Shown: positions 49,881 through 59,780, counted from the stretch's first letter. The stretch is 64,000 nucleotides of DNA from Mobilicoccus caccae (GCF_030161635.1 NZ_BSUO01000001.1:3887199-3951198), one strand, 5' to 3'. The notes: generated by a model from the letters alone, not told the origin. Numbers and translations: made by a program.

Positions 49881-51374
49881 TCACCTGCCGACCAGGTCGA
49901 TGGCCAGCCGGGCGGCGGGCTCGATCACGCTCAGCAGCGGCCCGGGCAGGAGACCGATGCCCAGGGACAGCGCGAGCAACCCGCCGACGGACCACAGCTC
50001 GGCGGGTCGCAGATCGGCCAGACTCTCGGAGCGGCCCTGGACCGGACCGGTGAAGAGGCGCTGGAGCGCCCGCAGGAACAGGGCGGCGGTGAGCAGGATG
50101 CCGGGCAGGGCGATCGCGGTCACCGGCGCGGCGGCGATGCTGCCGGTGAAGATCTGGAACTCGGCGATGAACCCCGACAGGCCGGGCAGGCCCAGGGAGG
50201 CGAACGCCCCGATCGCGAAGAGCGCGGCGAACCGCGGCGCGGGCCGGGCCAGCCCGCCGTAGGCGCCCATGTCGTAGGTCCCGGCGCGGTCGTGCAGGAC
50301 GCCGGCCAGCAGGAACAGGGCCCCGGTGACGAGGCCGTGACTGACCATCTGGGTGACCGCGCCGGTGACCGCGACCGTCCGCGCCTCTCCCGCGGGGTCG
50401 GCCGTCACGAGCCCGGCCGCGCCGAGGGCGAGCACGACGTATCCCATGTGGTTGACGGAGGTGTAGGCGATCATGCGCTTGAGGTCGCTCTGGCCCAGGG
50501 CGACGAGCGCCCCGTAGATGACCGAGACGATCCCGACCGCGACGATCACCCACGCCCAGGCGCGCCAGGCCTCCGGCAGCATCGGCATCGCGATCCGCAC
50601 GAACCCGTAGGTGCCCATCTTCAGCAGCACCCCGGCGAGCACGGCGGAGCCGATCGCGGGCGCGTCGGTGTGCGCCGGGGGCAGCCAGGTGTGGAACGGG
50701 ACCGTCGGCGTCTTCACGGCCAGCCCCAGGAGGATGGCCGCGAGCACGAGCCCGCCGGTGAGCGGGGATCCACTCAGGGGTGGCTGCCGCGCCAGCTCGA
50801 CCATGTCGAAGGTGTGCGGGCTCGCCCCGACGTAGAGGCCGATGAACCCGGCCAGTAGCGACAGCGACCCGAGGAAGGTGTAGAGGAAGAACTTCAGCGC
50901 CGAGCGACCGGCGCCCTGATGTCCCCATCCGGCGATGACGAAGTACATCCCGACGATCGACAGGTCGAAGAACAGGAAGAAGAGGATGAGGTCGGCGGCG
51001 ACGAACACCCCCAGGCACATGCTCTGCAGGAAGCAGAACAGCGCCGCCTGCAGCCGCGGGCGGTCGCTCTCCCGCAGTGCGTAGAGCGCGCAGGCGAGGA
51101 AGAGGACCGCGGTCAGCGCCACGAGCGGCAGCGAGAGGCCGTCGACCCCGACGTGGTAGCTGCTGTCCACCCCCGGGATCCAGGGGAGGCGCTCCTCGAA
51201 CGCCAACCCGCCCGCCGGTGGGGTCTCGTAGCGCAGCCAGAGCGCGAGGACCAGGGCGAGGTCGAGGGTCGCCACCCCCACCCAGGCCCGGCGCGCGGCG
51301 GCGTCGGAGAGCCGAGGGAGGGTCACGAGGACCAGGGCGGCCAGCAGGGGCAGGACGAGGATCAGGGACACCAT
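49881..51374 (-). CDS. nuoM: NuoM-like proton-pumping subunit
   Basis: 497 residues; ATG at 51374, 2 bases after the nuoL-like stop. About fourteen membrane helices. Motifs of the Mrp/NuoM antiporter family: the essential Glu in helix 5 and the T-P-T-V-P-F-H-T-W-L-P-P-A-H-T loop, G-S-A-V-L-A-G-V-L-L-K-M-G-T-Y-G (broken-helix lysine), and Q-S-D-L-K-R-M-I-A-Y-T-S-V-N-H-M-G. Complete gene. Confidence 0.93.
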   Translation of the reverse strand: MVSLILVLPLLAALVLVTLPRLSDAAARRAWVGVATLDLALVLALWLRYETPPAGGLAFEERLPWIPGVDSSYHVGVDGLSLPLVALTAVLFLACALYALRESDRPRLQAALFCFLQSMCLGVFVAADLILFFLFFDLSIVGMYFVIAGWGHQGAGRSALKFFLYTFLGSLSLLAGFIGLYVGASPHTFDMVELARQPPLSGSPLTGGLVLAAILLGLAVKTPTVPFHTWLPPAHTDAPAIGSAVLAGVLLKMGTYGFVRIAMPMLPEAWRAWAWVIVAVGIVSVIYGALVALGQSDLKRMIAYTSVNHMGYVVLALGAAGLVTADPAGEARTVAVTGAVTQMVSHGLVTGALFLLAGVLHDRAGTYDMGAYGGLARPAPRFAALFAIGAFASLGLPGLSGFIAEFQIFTGSIAAAPVTAIALPGILLTAALFLRALQRLFTGPVQGRSESLADLRPAELWSVGGLLALSLGIGLLPGPLLSVIEPAARLAIDLVGR

Positions 51375-51376
51375 GG

Positions 51377-53340
51377 TCAGCTCACCGCGATCAGGAGCAG
51401 GGCGCCGAGCGCGAGGATCGCGACGGCCTGGACGTAGTACTGGTGCACGAGCCCGCTCTGGGGTCGGCGCGCGAGGCCGCCGAGGCGACGCAGGCCGGTG
51501 GCGATGCCCTCCACCGCGCCGTCCACCCGGCGATCGTCGACGCTCGCGCCGGCAGCGGCCGCCCGACCGGTGCCCCGCCAGGCGCCGCGCACGGCCCCGT
51601 CGAGCACCCGGTCGTCGAGGACGCGCGACCCGCGGGCCAGGCGAAGGAGGCCGCGCGCGCCACCGGTGACGGCGCGGTCGAGAACGTGGTCGTCGAAGCG
51701 CGCGAGCCGGTGGGCCAGGCCCAGGGTCGGCCGGACGAGCAGGGTCTGCGTCGCGGCGTCGAGGCCGAGCCAGGTCGACGTCCATCGCGGCGCCCACGTC
51801 GGCAGCGCGGCGCGGCGCCACCACACGAGCGCGAGGACGACCAGGGCCGGCAGGGCCGACGCCGCGGCCACCGCGGCTCCCGGGTGCGAAGGGCGTCCCC
51901 CGACCGCGCGGGTCAAGGCGTCGCCGAGCGGGGGAGCGCGAGCACCCCGAGACCGGCCGCCCCCAGCGCGAGGACGACGAGCGGCGCCTGCTCGAGCGCG
52001 CCGACGTGCCCGGTGCCGGGTCGTTCCCGGCCGCGGTGCGAGGCGACCTCGTCCCGGTCCTGCGCGGTCACCCGCGACCACACGGCGACGAGGATCGACC
52101 CGGCGTAGGCGGCGGACAGCGCGGCCGCGGCCAGACCGACCGCGGCGAGCCCGGGTGAGCGTTCGAGTGCGACGGCGAGCACGGCGTCCTTCGTCGCCCA
52201 CAGCGCGAGCGGGGCGACGCCGGCGAGGGACAGCGCGGCGATCGTCGCGCTCCACCCGAGCACGCGCCACCGTCGGGCGACGCCGCGCAGGCCCGCGAGG
52301 TCCTTCGTGCCGAGCGCGGTCAGCCAGGCCCCGGCCGCGAGGAACAACGCCGCCTTGGTGGCGGCGTGGGCGAGCAGATGCGCGGTGGCCCCGGCGGTCG
52401 CGCCGAGCCCGGCCCCGAGGACGACGAACCCGAGCTGCGCACTCGTCGACGCCGCCAGGAGTTGCTTGAGGTCACGCTGCCCGACCGCGACGACTCCGAG
52501 CACGAGGGCGGTGAGGGCACCGATCCACGCGGCGGTGCCGGACGCCCAGCCGGTGGCGGCGAGCAGGGGGTGGGCCCGCAGCAGCAGGTAGCCGCCCATG
52601 GCGACCATCGCCGCCGAGTGCAGCAGCGCGCTCACGGGACTCGGTCCCTCCATCGCCCGGGACAGCCAGAACGAGAACGGCAGTTGTGCCGCCTTGCCCA
52701 GCGCCGCGACCAGCACGCCCGCGGCGAGCACGTCACGCCATCCGGCGGAGGCGACGGGCAGGTCGGCCACGACCAGGCCCGCTCCGCCGGCGAGGGCGGC
52801 GGCGGCCGCGACGTACAACCCCAGGTCGGCGACGCGGGTGGTGAGGAAGGCCGTCGTCCCGGCCGACACGCGCCGCCCCTCCTGCCACCGGAATCCGATG
52901 AGGGCGAACGACATCGCCCCCATGACCTCCCAGCCCAGGAGCAGGGCGGGCAGGGTCTGCGCCGTCGCGGTGAGCAGGGCGGCCGCGGCGAAGAGGAGCA
53001 TGAGCCCGTGGAAGCGGCCCGGTGATTCCTGCGTCTCCGGATCCCCGCAGGAGAAGAGGAGCACGAGCAGGGTGACCACGGCGATCATCGCCACCATCAG
53101 CGCAGAGAGCCCGTCCACCCCGATGGCGAACTCACCGCCGGGCACCACCGGCAGGAAGGGGGACGACGCGGAGGGCCGGCTCAGCGCGACGACGACCGAC
53201 AGCACCGCGGTCACCGACGCGGTGGCGACCGAGAGGACGGCGGCCCCCCGGCGGGGACGGGCCAGCGCGAGGACCCCGCCGACACCGGCGGGGAGCACGA
53301 GCAGGAGCCACAGGGCGAGCTGGGCCGGCGCCGCGTTCAT
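51377..53340 (-). pseudogene. nuoL: NuoL-like proton-pumping subunit, one frameshift as read
   Basis: ATG at 53340 overlaps the nuoK-like stop. The first ~475 residues show the NuoL/MrpA-type core (G-W-E-V-M-G-A-M-S, Q-L-P-F-S-F-W-L-S-R-A-M-E-G-P-S-P-V-S-A-L-L-H-S-A, Q-R-D-L-K-Q). One G is missing in the run 51930-51934. With it, A-L-P-P-L-G-D-A-L leads into a C-terminal extension containing a lateral-helix-like stretch and a final membrane segment (A-V-A-I-L-A-L-G-A-L-L). Restored length 1965 nt, 654 residues. Confidence 0.86.
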
Positions 53341-53639
53341 CCGGACAGATCCGTCGCCATGTCGGTCATGTCCGTCCCGGCCTCGCGATGCAGCAGCGTG
53401 GCGACCGCGAAGCCCATCGCCATCTCCAGCGTCATCACCGCGAGGATCACCAGGAGCAGCACCTGACCGCTGGTGGCCGGGGCGAGGAACCACCAGAAGG
53501 TGGCGGCGGCGAGGATCACCCCGTTGATCATCAACTCCAGGCCCATCATCACCATGACGAGCACCTGCTGGGAGATCGCGCCGTACAGGCCGACGCTGAA
53601 GAGCGCGGCCGCGACGATCAGTCCCGCCTCGAGAGTCAC
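53337..53639 (-). CDS. nuoK: NuoK-like subunit
   Basis: 100 residues from a GTG overlapping the nuoJ-like stop. Three membrane helices with the conserved glutamate in M-G-L-E-L-M-I-N-G-V and a second acidic residue in M-T-L-E-M-A-M-G. Typical length for NuoK. Overlaps the next gene by four bases. Confidence 0.92.
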   Translation of the reverse strand: MTLEAGLIVAAALFSVGLYGAISQQVLVMVMMGLELMINGVILAAATFWWFLAPATSGQVLLLVILAVMTLEMAMGFAVATLLHREAGTDMTDMATDLSG

Positions 53640-54196
53640 CGGCCGACACCTCCCGGCTGCGGGTCGTCGGCCGGGCGGCGGGACAGGTCGTCGCCGAACC
53701 GGTCGTAGCGGGTGCGGTGCGAGGCGAGGACGACGCCCGCGACGATCGTCGCCACCATGACCGGGGCGATGACCGCCATGACGAGCATCAGCGGCCCCAT
53801 GAGCGACTCCCCCAGCGCGCGGGTGACATCGGGGGCGGGACTGCCGCGCCGGGCCGGCCAGTCGATGGCCAGGATGCCGGCGAGAAGGACGACGAAGGTG
53901 GCCACGGCGATCCCGATCGCGGTCTTGTGGCCGTGCACCATGCTCATCGGCATGAGAGCCGGGTTCATCCCCATGAACATCACCATGTAGACGGCCATGA
54001 TCGCCATCTCCATCACCATCATGAGCACCGTCACGACGCCCACGTAGTTCTGCTGCAGGAAGAGCAGTTGCAGCCCGACGGCGACGAACGACAGCGCCAG
54101 CGCGTAGGTGGCACGGGCCATGGAGTCGACGACGAACACGGCGATCCCGGCGAGCACCGCCACCACACCGAGCGCCCAGAATCCGACGGCGAGCAT
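53636..54196 (-). CDS. nuoJ: NuoJ-like subunit
   Basis: 186 residues, ATG at 54196. Five membrane segments; A-R-A-T-Y-A-L-A-L-S-F-V-A-V-G-L and Q-N-Y-V-G-V-V-T-V-L-M-M-V-M-E-M-A-I match NuoJ. The C-terminus has a His/Arg-rich tail. Two bases after the nuoH-like stop. Confidence 0.9.
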   Translation of the reverse strand: MLAVGFWALGVVAVLAGIAVFVVDSMARATYALALSFVAVGLQLLFLQQNYVGVVTVLMMVMEMAIMAVYMVMFMGMNPALMPMSMVHGHKTAIGIAVATFVVLLAGILAIDWPARRGSPAPDVTRALGESLMGPLMLVMAVIAPVMVATIVAGVVLASHRTRYDRFGDDLSRRPADDPQPGGVGR

Positions 54197-54198
54197 CC

Positions 54199-55176
54199 TC
54201 AACCCCTTCCCACGACGACCACGGCCACGGCCACGACCAGGTCCTGCACGAGCACCGCGGGCAGGAGCACGAGCCAGCCCACCTCCACGAACTTCTCGGG
54301 GCGCAGCAGCGGCATCCACCGGCGCGTCCACACCAACACCGCGAGCACGGCGATGGTCTTGAGGAACACCCAGATCCACGCGGGCAGCAGCGGACCCGAG
54401 CCGCCGCCGAGGAACATCGGCACGGCGAACGCCGCACCGGCCGCCAGCAGGGCGTACCGGCCCGCCTCGAACACGAGCCGGTCCACCCCGGACAGTTCCG
54501 CGCGCACCCCGCCCGCGACGTCCGCGCCGAGCGCGGCCGCGAACGGCCCCCACACCGAGAACGCGGCGACGCCGAGCAGGTAGACCACGAACGCGATCGG
54601 CATCCACGCGGCGAACCACAGCCCGTCCTGGGCCGCGGCGATGGTGCCGACGCGCAGGCTCGCGGCAGCGAGCGCAGGCGCCACGAGGGCGAACATCAGG
54701 GGCAGCTCGTACCCCAGCGCCAGCGCGAGGAACCGGTAGCCGCCGACGAGCGCGAACGCCGAGTTCCCACCCCACCCGGTCAGCCACACGAAGGCCCAGA
54801 CGAACACGTCCAGGGCGTTGAACCAGACGAGGCCGACGTCGAGATCCAGCAGCGTCCACCGCCCGAGCGGGACCACCGCGATCATGAGCGCCGCCGTCAC
54901 GAGGAGCCCCGCGCCACCGATCCGCCACAGAAGCGTGTCGGCCTGCACGCTCACCCGGCGACGCTGCCGCAGCAGGCGCGCGACCTCGCCGATCGGGCGG
55001 GTCACCCCGTTCGCCATGCCCCCGGCCCCGGAGGCACGCGCGGCGAGCGCGCCGTCGATCATCGCGGCGGTGGCGGCGAGCCCCACGAGAATGAACAGTG
55101 CGAGGACGGCCCACCCAGGCGCCGCGGTCACCAGGTCCGGTACCGTCGCCGTCGCCGTCATCACCACCTCAGACAT
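54199..55176 (-). CDS. nuoH: NuoH-like subunit
   Basis: 325 residues. Eight membrane helices; G-P-N/quinone-channel type motifs are replaced by A-R-A-S-G-A-G-G-M-A-N-G-V-T-R-P-I-G-E-V-A-R-L-L at the usual first loop, and E-L-P-L-M-F-A-L and G-G-S-G-P-L-L-P-A-W are present. This is the NuoH family in the form used in membrane-only complexes. Overlaps the preceding gene by 8 bases. Confidence 0.88.
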   Translation of the reverse strand: MSEVVMTATATVPDLVTAAPGWAVLALFILVGLAATAAMIDGALAARASGAGGMANGVTRPIGEVARLLRQRRRVSVQADTLLWRIGGAGLLVTAALMIAVVPLGRWTLLDLDVGLVWFNALDVFVWAFVWLTGWGGNSAFALVGGYRFLALALGYELPLMFALVAPALAAASLRVGTIAAAQDGLWFAAWMPIAFVVYLLGVAAFSVWGPFAAALGADVAGGVRAELSGVDRLVFEAGRYALLAAGAAFAVPMFLGGGSGPLLPAWIWVFLKTIAVLAVLVWTRRWMPLLRPEKFVEVGWLVLLPAVLVQDLVVAVAVVVVGRG

Positions 55177-56468
55177 GGGACTCCTCGGACTCCCTCGACC
55201 CCTGCAGACGGCGCACGTTGAGACTCGCGACGACGAGCCGGGCGGTGGCGACGTCCAGACCCGTCACCAGATGCGCGATCGCGTCCACACGCAGGAGCTG
55301 ATCGTCCTCGCGGCGTCCGGAGGCGTCCACGACGGCGGGGTCCGGTGTGGACGTGACGTCCGCCGGGGGCGTCCGACCGACGCCGTCGAGGGGTTCCAGC
55401 AGGCGCAACACCCGGTCGTAGGTGTCTCCGGCCGTGTCAGCCGGAAGCCCCAGGGTGCGCAGGTCGTCGTCGGTGACCGGACGGAGTCCGCGCAGGGACC
55501 AGCGCAGGACCCGGGACCGGGCCACCTGACGCCGCAGGCGATTCAACCGGCCGGCGAGATCCGACTCGTCGGCGCCGTCGAGGGCGACGTCCCGCAGCGA
55601 CCGCACCCGCGCCGCCCCCGCCTCCCACCCGGCGAGCGCCAAGAGGGACGCGGCCGCGTCCAGGCGGTACGCGACCTCCTCCCCGGGAGGGCGGTGAGCG
55701 TGTCGGTCGGGGCGTCCCCGCCGTCGGGCTCATCGAGCAGTTCGCCGCGGGCCTGCGCGACGACGTCGCCGTGCAGCGTGGCGTTCAGAACGAGCCCGGG
55801 GGCCAGTGCGGCAGTACCGGACCGAGCGGGACCTCCAGGACGTCCATCTCCAGACCGTCGCGGTCCTCGGCGCCGCCGGCCAGGGGAATGCCGCCCGGGG
55901 CCATCTCCATGTCGCCGTGGTCCATGTCGCCGTGGTCCATGTCGCCGTGGTCCATGTCGCCGTGGGCGTCGTGACCTTGGTGCCCGTCGTGTTGTCCCTG
56001 GTCACACCCGCCACCCTGGCCGTTGTCCTCTCCGCTGCCTTCGTCCGCCGTCCCGTCGTCGCCGTCTCCGGACGACGCCTCGTCATCAGTGTCGGCGGAG
56101 TTCGAAGCGATGAGGTCCGCAGCGAAGGGCCGGGTCCGGGCGTCGTCGTGGTGGCGGGGGGTGTCGAGCAGCGCAGTGCGGGCCTCGTCGAGGCGCGACG
56201 CCACCTCTGCTTCGTCGGCCACGTCGACGCGCACCCGTGGGCCGGGCATCTCGTGCCAGACGCGTTCGACCGCCTCGGCCAGCTGCGGGCCCGGGTGTCC
56301 GCACACAGCGACGACGTCGGCGTCGGCCGGCGAGAGGGCGAGCAGCCATCCCCGCGACGCCACCGCGCGCTCCACCGCGACCCGGGTGCGCCACCGGCCT
56401 CGGACCTCGATCACGAGGACGTGCGAGCGCCGAACGGCCGCGCGGGCGAGGACGTCCGTCAGACCCAT
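55169..56468 (-). pseudogene. NuoB/NuoD-like fusion with His/Met-rich linker, two frameshifts as read
   Basis: Starts inside the nuoA-like gene. Residues 1-105 resemble NuoB in order (S-P-A-D-A-D-V-V-A-V-C-G-H-P-G-P-Q-L, W-H-E-M-P-G-P-R-V) but lack the four cluster cysteines. A linker follows, rich in Asp, His and Met (H-G-D-M-D repeats). The rest opens L-G-P-V-L-P-H-W-P-P-G-L-V-L-N-A-T-L-H-G-D-V-V, like the start of NuoD, then a helical domain. Missing G's at 55798-55802 and 55681-55684 split it; restored length 1302 nt, 433 residues. It occupies the place of the peripheral arm in this operon. Confidence 0.65.
55911..55965. repeat. 15-bp coding repeat
   Basis: GTCGCCGTGGTCCAT is repeated at 55911, 55926 and 55941, with a partial fourth at 55956. 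On the minus strand it encodes M-D-H-G-D units. Repeat number could vary by slippage and would add or remove potential metal-binding units. Confidence 0.9.
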
Positions 56469-56803
56469 CGCAAGGCCCCCTCTCGCCAGGCCCATACGAC
56501 GGCGACGAGCAGCGCGGCCAGGAAGAGGAACATCTCGACGACCGCGGTGATCCCGACATGCGCGACCACCACCGCCCAGGGGTACATGAACAGCATCTCG
56601 ACGTCGAAGGCGAGGAAGACGAGCGTGACCGGATACCACCGGACGTGAAACCGCGACAGGGCATGCTGGGTGGGATGTCGGCCCGACTGATGAGGCAGGG
56701 TGACCAGCGGCTCGGCCCGCACGGACACCATCCGGTGCAGGCCGTACCCGGCGAGCACGACCGTGACGGCGAGCAGCGCCAGGAGCGTGACGCCGTGGAA
56801 CAT
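56459..56803 (-). CDS. nuoA: NuoA-like subunit
   Basis: 114 residues from the ATG with an AGGGGAG site. Three membrane helices with F-H-V-R-W-Y-P-V-T-L-V-F-L-A-F-D-V-E-M-L-F-M-Y-P-W-A, the diagnostic NuoA core. First gene of the operon, which runs A - B/D - H - J - K - L - M - N without B, C, D, E, F, G or I as normal separate subunits. Confidence 0.92.
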   Translation of the reverse strand: MFHGVTLLALLAVTVVLAGYGLHRMVSVRAEPLVTLPHQSGRHPTQHALSRFHVRWYPVTLVFLAFDVEMLFMYPWAVVVAHVGITAVVEMFLFLAALLVAVVWAWREGALRWV

Positions 56804-56907
56804 GTCGAACTCCCCTCTGTCGTCTCCCGCCACCCCGGTCCGTCATCACGCCCGAGGCCCGCATTGCCTGGACGGCCGACGGGCGTCGACTCGTCACTCT
56901 CCGCGAA

Positions 56908-57425
56908 CTACCCGGCGCTCGAGGCAGCCGTCGGCCTCGGGGTGAATCCGGGTGGAGCGAGGGTCCCGTACGGGGTGACCTCGTAGGATACAGCACCGGC
57001 ACCTGCGAGGTCGTCGTCGCGCCGTTACTCGTCAACGTGGCCTGGGCGAGCGCGCCGGGCGGCTCGGGCACGTTGTCGAGCACGACAGGATCGTTGCCCT
57101 CGCAATGGAGTTCGGCGCGGCCACGTGGGGGCACGGTCATCGACGTCCCCGAGCCGGAGGCGAAGCGGATATCGACGGACCGCTGCTGATCCGCGACGTT
57201 GTCGGCGGAGCCACAGAGGATGCCTGGGCCACTCTCCTGGCCGGAGACGACGAGCAGGTTCACCAGCCGAACGTCGCCGACCGTCGCGTCGAGCCCCGCT
57301 CCTCCCTGGAACTCGCCCTGTGCGGGCTCACCTGCGCAGCCGGACAGCGCCGCGGTGAGCGCCACGGCAGCGGCGATCAAGGGTCGGTGGTACGGGCGAC
57401 TGCGCCCGTCCGACACCCCGTCGAC
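56908..57425 (-). pseudogene. Lipoprotein gene, one frameshift as read
   Basis: From a GTG near 57425: hydrophobic helix (P-L-I-A-A-A-V-A-L-T-A-A-L-S) and lipobox L-S-G-C-A-G, then D-A-T-V-G-D-V-R-L-V-N-L-L-V-V, C-G-S-A-D-N-V, M-T-V-P-P-R-G and P-V-V-L-D-N-V. Near 56984-56990 the frame shifts by one base; the other frame then reads Y-E-V-T-P-Y-G-T-L-A-P-P-G-F-T-P to a stop at 56908. Restored length 519 nt, 172 residues. A DUF-like copper/exported lipoprotein of unknown role. Confidence 0.62.
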
Positions 57426-57620
57426 CGTCAGCCGGGCAATGCCGGGATCGGCAGGAGAACTCGAGGGGACACCCACGATCGATCCAACCGTCGCTGACCC
57501 CGAAACGCCGATTCTGAGCGTGAGGTCACCTCGAACGCTACCTACCCGAGGTCCTCCGGACAACAGACGCCCCTCACCTCCGGCCCGGTGGACGCCTCGT
57601 GTCCTGTCACCATGGTCGCC

Positions 57621-57902
57621 ATGACCTCCGACCGCTCCGACCTCTCATTCCGCGTCGGTCGCGAGGAGATCAGGGTGCGGCGTCGCTATGAGGTTCTCAG
57701 CATCGCCAACGACATCGTCATCGGACTCTGGTTCCTCATCGGAAGCATCCTGTTCTTCTCCGAGTCCACCACCTTCATCGGAACGTGGCTCTTCGTCGTC
57801 GGAAGTGCCCAGATGCTCATCCGCCCCGGCATTCGGATGACTCGGCACGTGCACCTGACGCGAATCGGCTCACGAACCCCGGACTCGCGCCGGGACTATT
57901 GA
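57621..57902 (+). CDS. YrhK-domain membrane protein
   Basis: 93 residues. R-R-R-Y-E-V-L-S-I-A-N-D-I-V-I-G-L-W-F-L-I-G-S-I-L-F-F, then G-T-W-L-F-V-V-G-S-A-Q-M-L-I-R-P: the YrhK domain with two membrane helices. Function unknown; YrhK of Bacillus is linked to formate-related genes. The first in-frame GTG is earlier (57588), but the domain starts here. Confidence 0.82.
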   Translation: MTSDRSDLSFRVGREEIRVRRRYEVLSIANDIVIGLWFLIGSILFFSESTTFIGTWLFVVGSAQMLIRPGIRMTRHVHLTRIGSRTPDSRRDY

Positions 57903-57948
57903 CCCGACGCGAAGGCGGGTGCGCGCCGACTCACGATGGGTTCCCGGG

Positions 57949-58683
57949 TCACGTCCGGCGCGATAGGTGGGTGGAGGAGCCGACACCGCCCGGGCGATAC
58001 CGGTCATCGGTGGAGGTCACGATCTCCTGGGCGACGTCGCGGAGTTTGACGTTGCCGGTGGAGGACACCCGCACCATGAACTGGAACGCCCTGTCCTCGT
58101 CCAGTTGGTAGCGCTCCATGAGGATGCCCAGCGCCTGCCCGATCGCCTTGCGGGAGGTCAGGGCCTGGTTCAGCTGGTCGTCATGGCGGGCGTGGCCGAG
58201 GGCGATGGCGGCGTGAGTGGCGAACAGTTCGGCGGAGCGGACCGCATCCTCGGCGACCTCGTCGGAACTCGTGGAGTACAGGTTCAGCCCGCCCAGACGC
58301 TCGTCCTCGACGAACAGTTGAACGGCGAGTTGGGAACGCACGCCTCGCTTGGCGGCGATGGGCATGAACCGTGGCCAGCGTTGGTCGTGACGGGCGTGAT
58401 CGACGACGACGACGCGCTGCTCACGGATCGCCTGCACGCACGGGCCTTCGTCCAACTCGTACTGGGCCGCGTCCAGATCCCACACCAACTGGTCGGTGCC
58501 CGCCATGGTCTCGATGCGGCCTCCGCGATGGTGGATCGAGACGCCGACATGATCGAAACCGGGAACCGAGACGAGCGTCGCCCGGGCGATCGCCTCCAGC
58601 GTGTCCTCCAGCGAGCGGGAGGTGTTGACCTCTGCGGCGGCGGCCGTGATGACCTCGGCGATGGTGAAGTCGGAACTGCTCAT
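57949..58683 (-). CDS. GAF-ANTAR regulator
   Basis: 244 residues. Residues ~15-165 form a GAF domain (D-E-G-P-C-V-Q-A-I, L-A-V-Q-L-F-V-E-D-E-R-L-G-G-L-N-L-Y-S). Residues ~170-225 are an ANTAR RNA-binding domain (R-K-A-I-G-Q-A-L-G-I-L-M-E-R-Y, A-F-Q-F-M). Such proteins act as antiterminators binding two-hairpin RNA. A STAS-domain gene lies on the opposite strand to the right. Confidence 0.92.
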   Translation of the reverse strand: MSSSDFTIAEVITAAAAEVNTSRSLEDTLEAIARATLVSVPGFDHVGVSIHHRGGRIETMAGTDQLVWDLDAAQYELDEGPCVQAIREQRVVVVDHARHDQRWPRFMPIAAKRGVRSQLAVQLFVEDERLGGLNLYSTSSDEVAEDAVRSAELFATHAAIALGHARHDDQLNQALTSRKAIGQALGILMERYQLDEDRAFQFMVRVSSTGNVKLRDVAQEIVTSTDDRYRPGGVGSSTHLSRRT

Positions 58684-58994
58684 GGCCGTGTCGCTTTCTG
58701 GCTGCAGACGCGACGCCGAACGGGCACGTGACGACTGGGTGATTGGGGCGTTGTCAGTACTTTAGGCAGTTCTCGACCAGAGTTGGTGGCGAGCCGCTCG
58801 ACGGTTGCGCAACCCCGGGCCGAGTGCGGACGGCGCCGGTAGGCGTCGGGTTTCGCGGTGCGTCCGAGGTTCGCTGCCGAAGGCCCGAGCCACGGTCGGG
58901 GTCTTGCCCCGCGACGCCCCGCTGGGTAGGTTTCTCCGAAGTCTCCGCGCTCAGACTCGGCGCTACGGGAGGCTGTACGACGGTTGGACAGACC

Positions 58995-59393
58995 GTGAAG
59001 ATCGACCTGCGTTTCCGGTTCGTCTCCTCCACCGCCTGGCTGAGCATCGCCGGTGCGGTCGACGCCTACAGCCATGCGGAGCTGGCGCGGCGTCTCCTCG
59101 ATCTCGGGCGCCTCGAGTGCTCCGTACTCCATCTCGACGTCGGCGGCTTGACGCATATCGAACCGGAGAGCCTGCACGCGATCGACGAGGCCCGACGCGC
59201 CATGGTCGATCGTGGTGCCACCTTCGACGTCACCGTGGCATCGACGACGTTCACCCTCGCGAGCTTGATGTGCGGGTACACCGACCTGGCCGCTCACGCG
59301 CGCGTCGCAGGCCGGGTGCCGGCGTCCGAGTTGCCGCCGTACACGAGCATCATCAGCCCCACGATCGAGACCGGCAGTGGTCGACACCTCTGA
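58995..59393 (+). CDS. STAS-domain protein (anti-sigma antagonist-like)
   Basis: 132 residues from a GTG. D-A-Y-S-H-A-E-L-A-R-R-L-L-D-L and L-H-L-D-V-G-G-L-T-H-I-E-P-E-S-L are the STAS fold core. The residue at the usual phosphorylated Ser (before or at I-E-P-E-S) makes S a candidate. Tail is short. No anti-sigma kinase is next to it; the GAF-ANTAR gene is divergent. Confidence 0.78.
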   Translation: MKIDLRFRFVSSTAWLSIAGAVDAYSHAELARRLLDLGRLECSVLHLDVGGLTHIEPESLHAIDEARRAMVDRGATFDVTVASTTFTLASLMCGYTDLAAHARVAGRVPASELPPYTSIISPTIETGSGRHL

Positions 59394-59588
59394 GGGTCCA
59401 GCGACATCGGGGTAGGCGTGGCGACACCTACGTCGCCTTTCGGGTGACGCGTAGGTCGCTGCGTGCGTGAGCACAATGTTGTAGCGGTACAAGTGACATG
59501 CCTGGTGAATGCAGGCGCCCGTTCGAGGTGTCCTCCGGGACAGGCTGCGGCAGGCTGGTGTGTACGAATCCGTCACGGAAGGGGTCTC

Positions 59589-59732
59589 ATGTCCGAGCAA
59601 CCGAAGGAAGACCGGAACACCGACACCGACATCGACGAGCTGAACGAGGACGGCGTCGGTGGCACGACCGGCAAGGACTCCTCGTTCGAGCCCGAAGAGG
59701 ACGACAAGGGCGCCGAGGGCACCGAGTCCTGA
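59589..59732 (+). CDS. Small acidic protein
   Basis: 47 residues, almost all Asp/Glu/Thr/Lys/Gly (N-T-D-T-D-I-D-E-L-N-E-D-G-V-G-G). GGAAGGGG site before the ATG and a strong hairpin after the stop support a real, independently transcribed gene. Function unknown. Confidence 0.6.
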   Translation: MSEQPKEDRNTDTDIDELNEDGVGGTTGKDSSFEPEEDDKGAEGTES

Positions 59733-59746
59733 GTCCGTCCTACGAC

Positions 59747-59780
59747 CACGGCCGGGAGGTTCCGATACCTCCCGGCCGTG
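59747..59780. terminator. Hairpin terminator
   Basis: CACGGCCGGGAGGT (59747-59760) and ACCTCCCGGCCGTG (59767-59780) pair perfectly; further ACGAC/GTCGT bases extend the stem past a one-base bulge. It follows the small acidic gene by 14 bases. Confidence 0.82.

Noticed and set aside
54199..55114. Extended open frame upstream of the nuoJ-like gene
   Set aside because: It overlaps the nuoH-like coding sequence in another frame; nuoJ starts at 54196.
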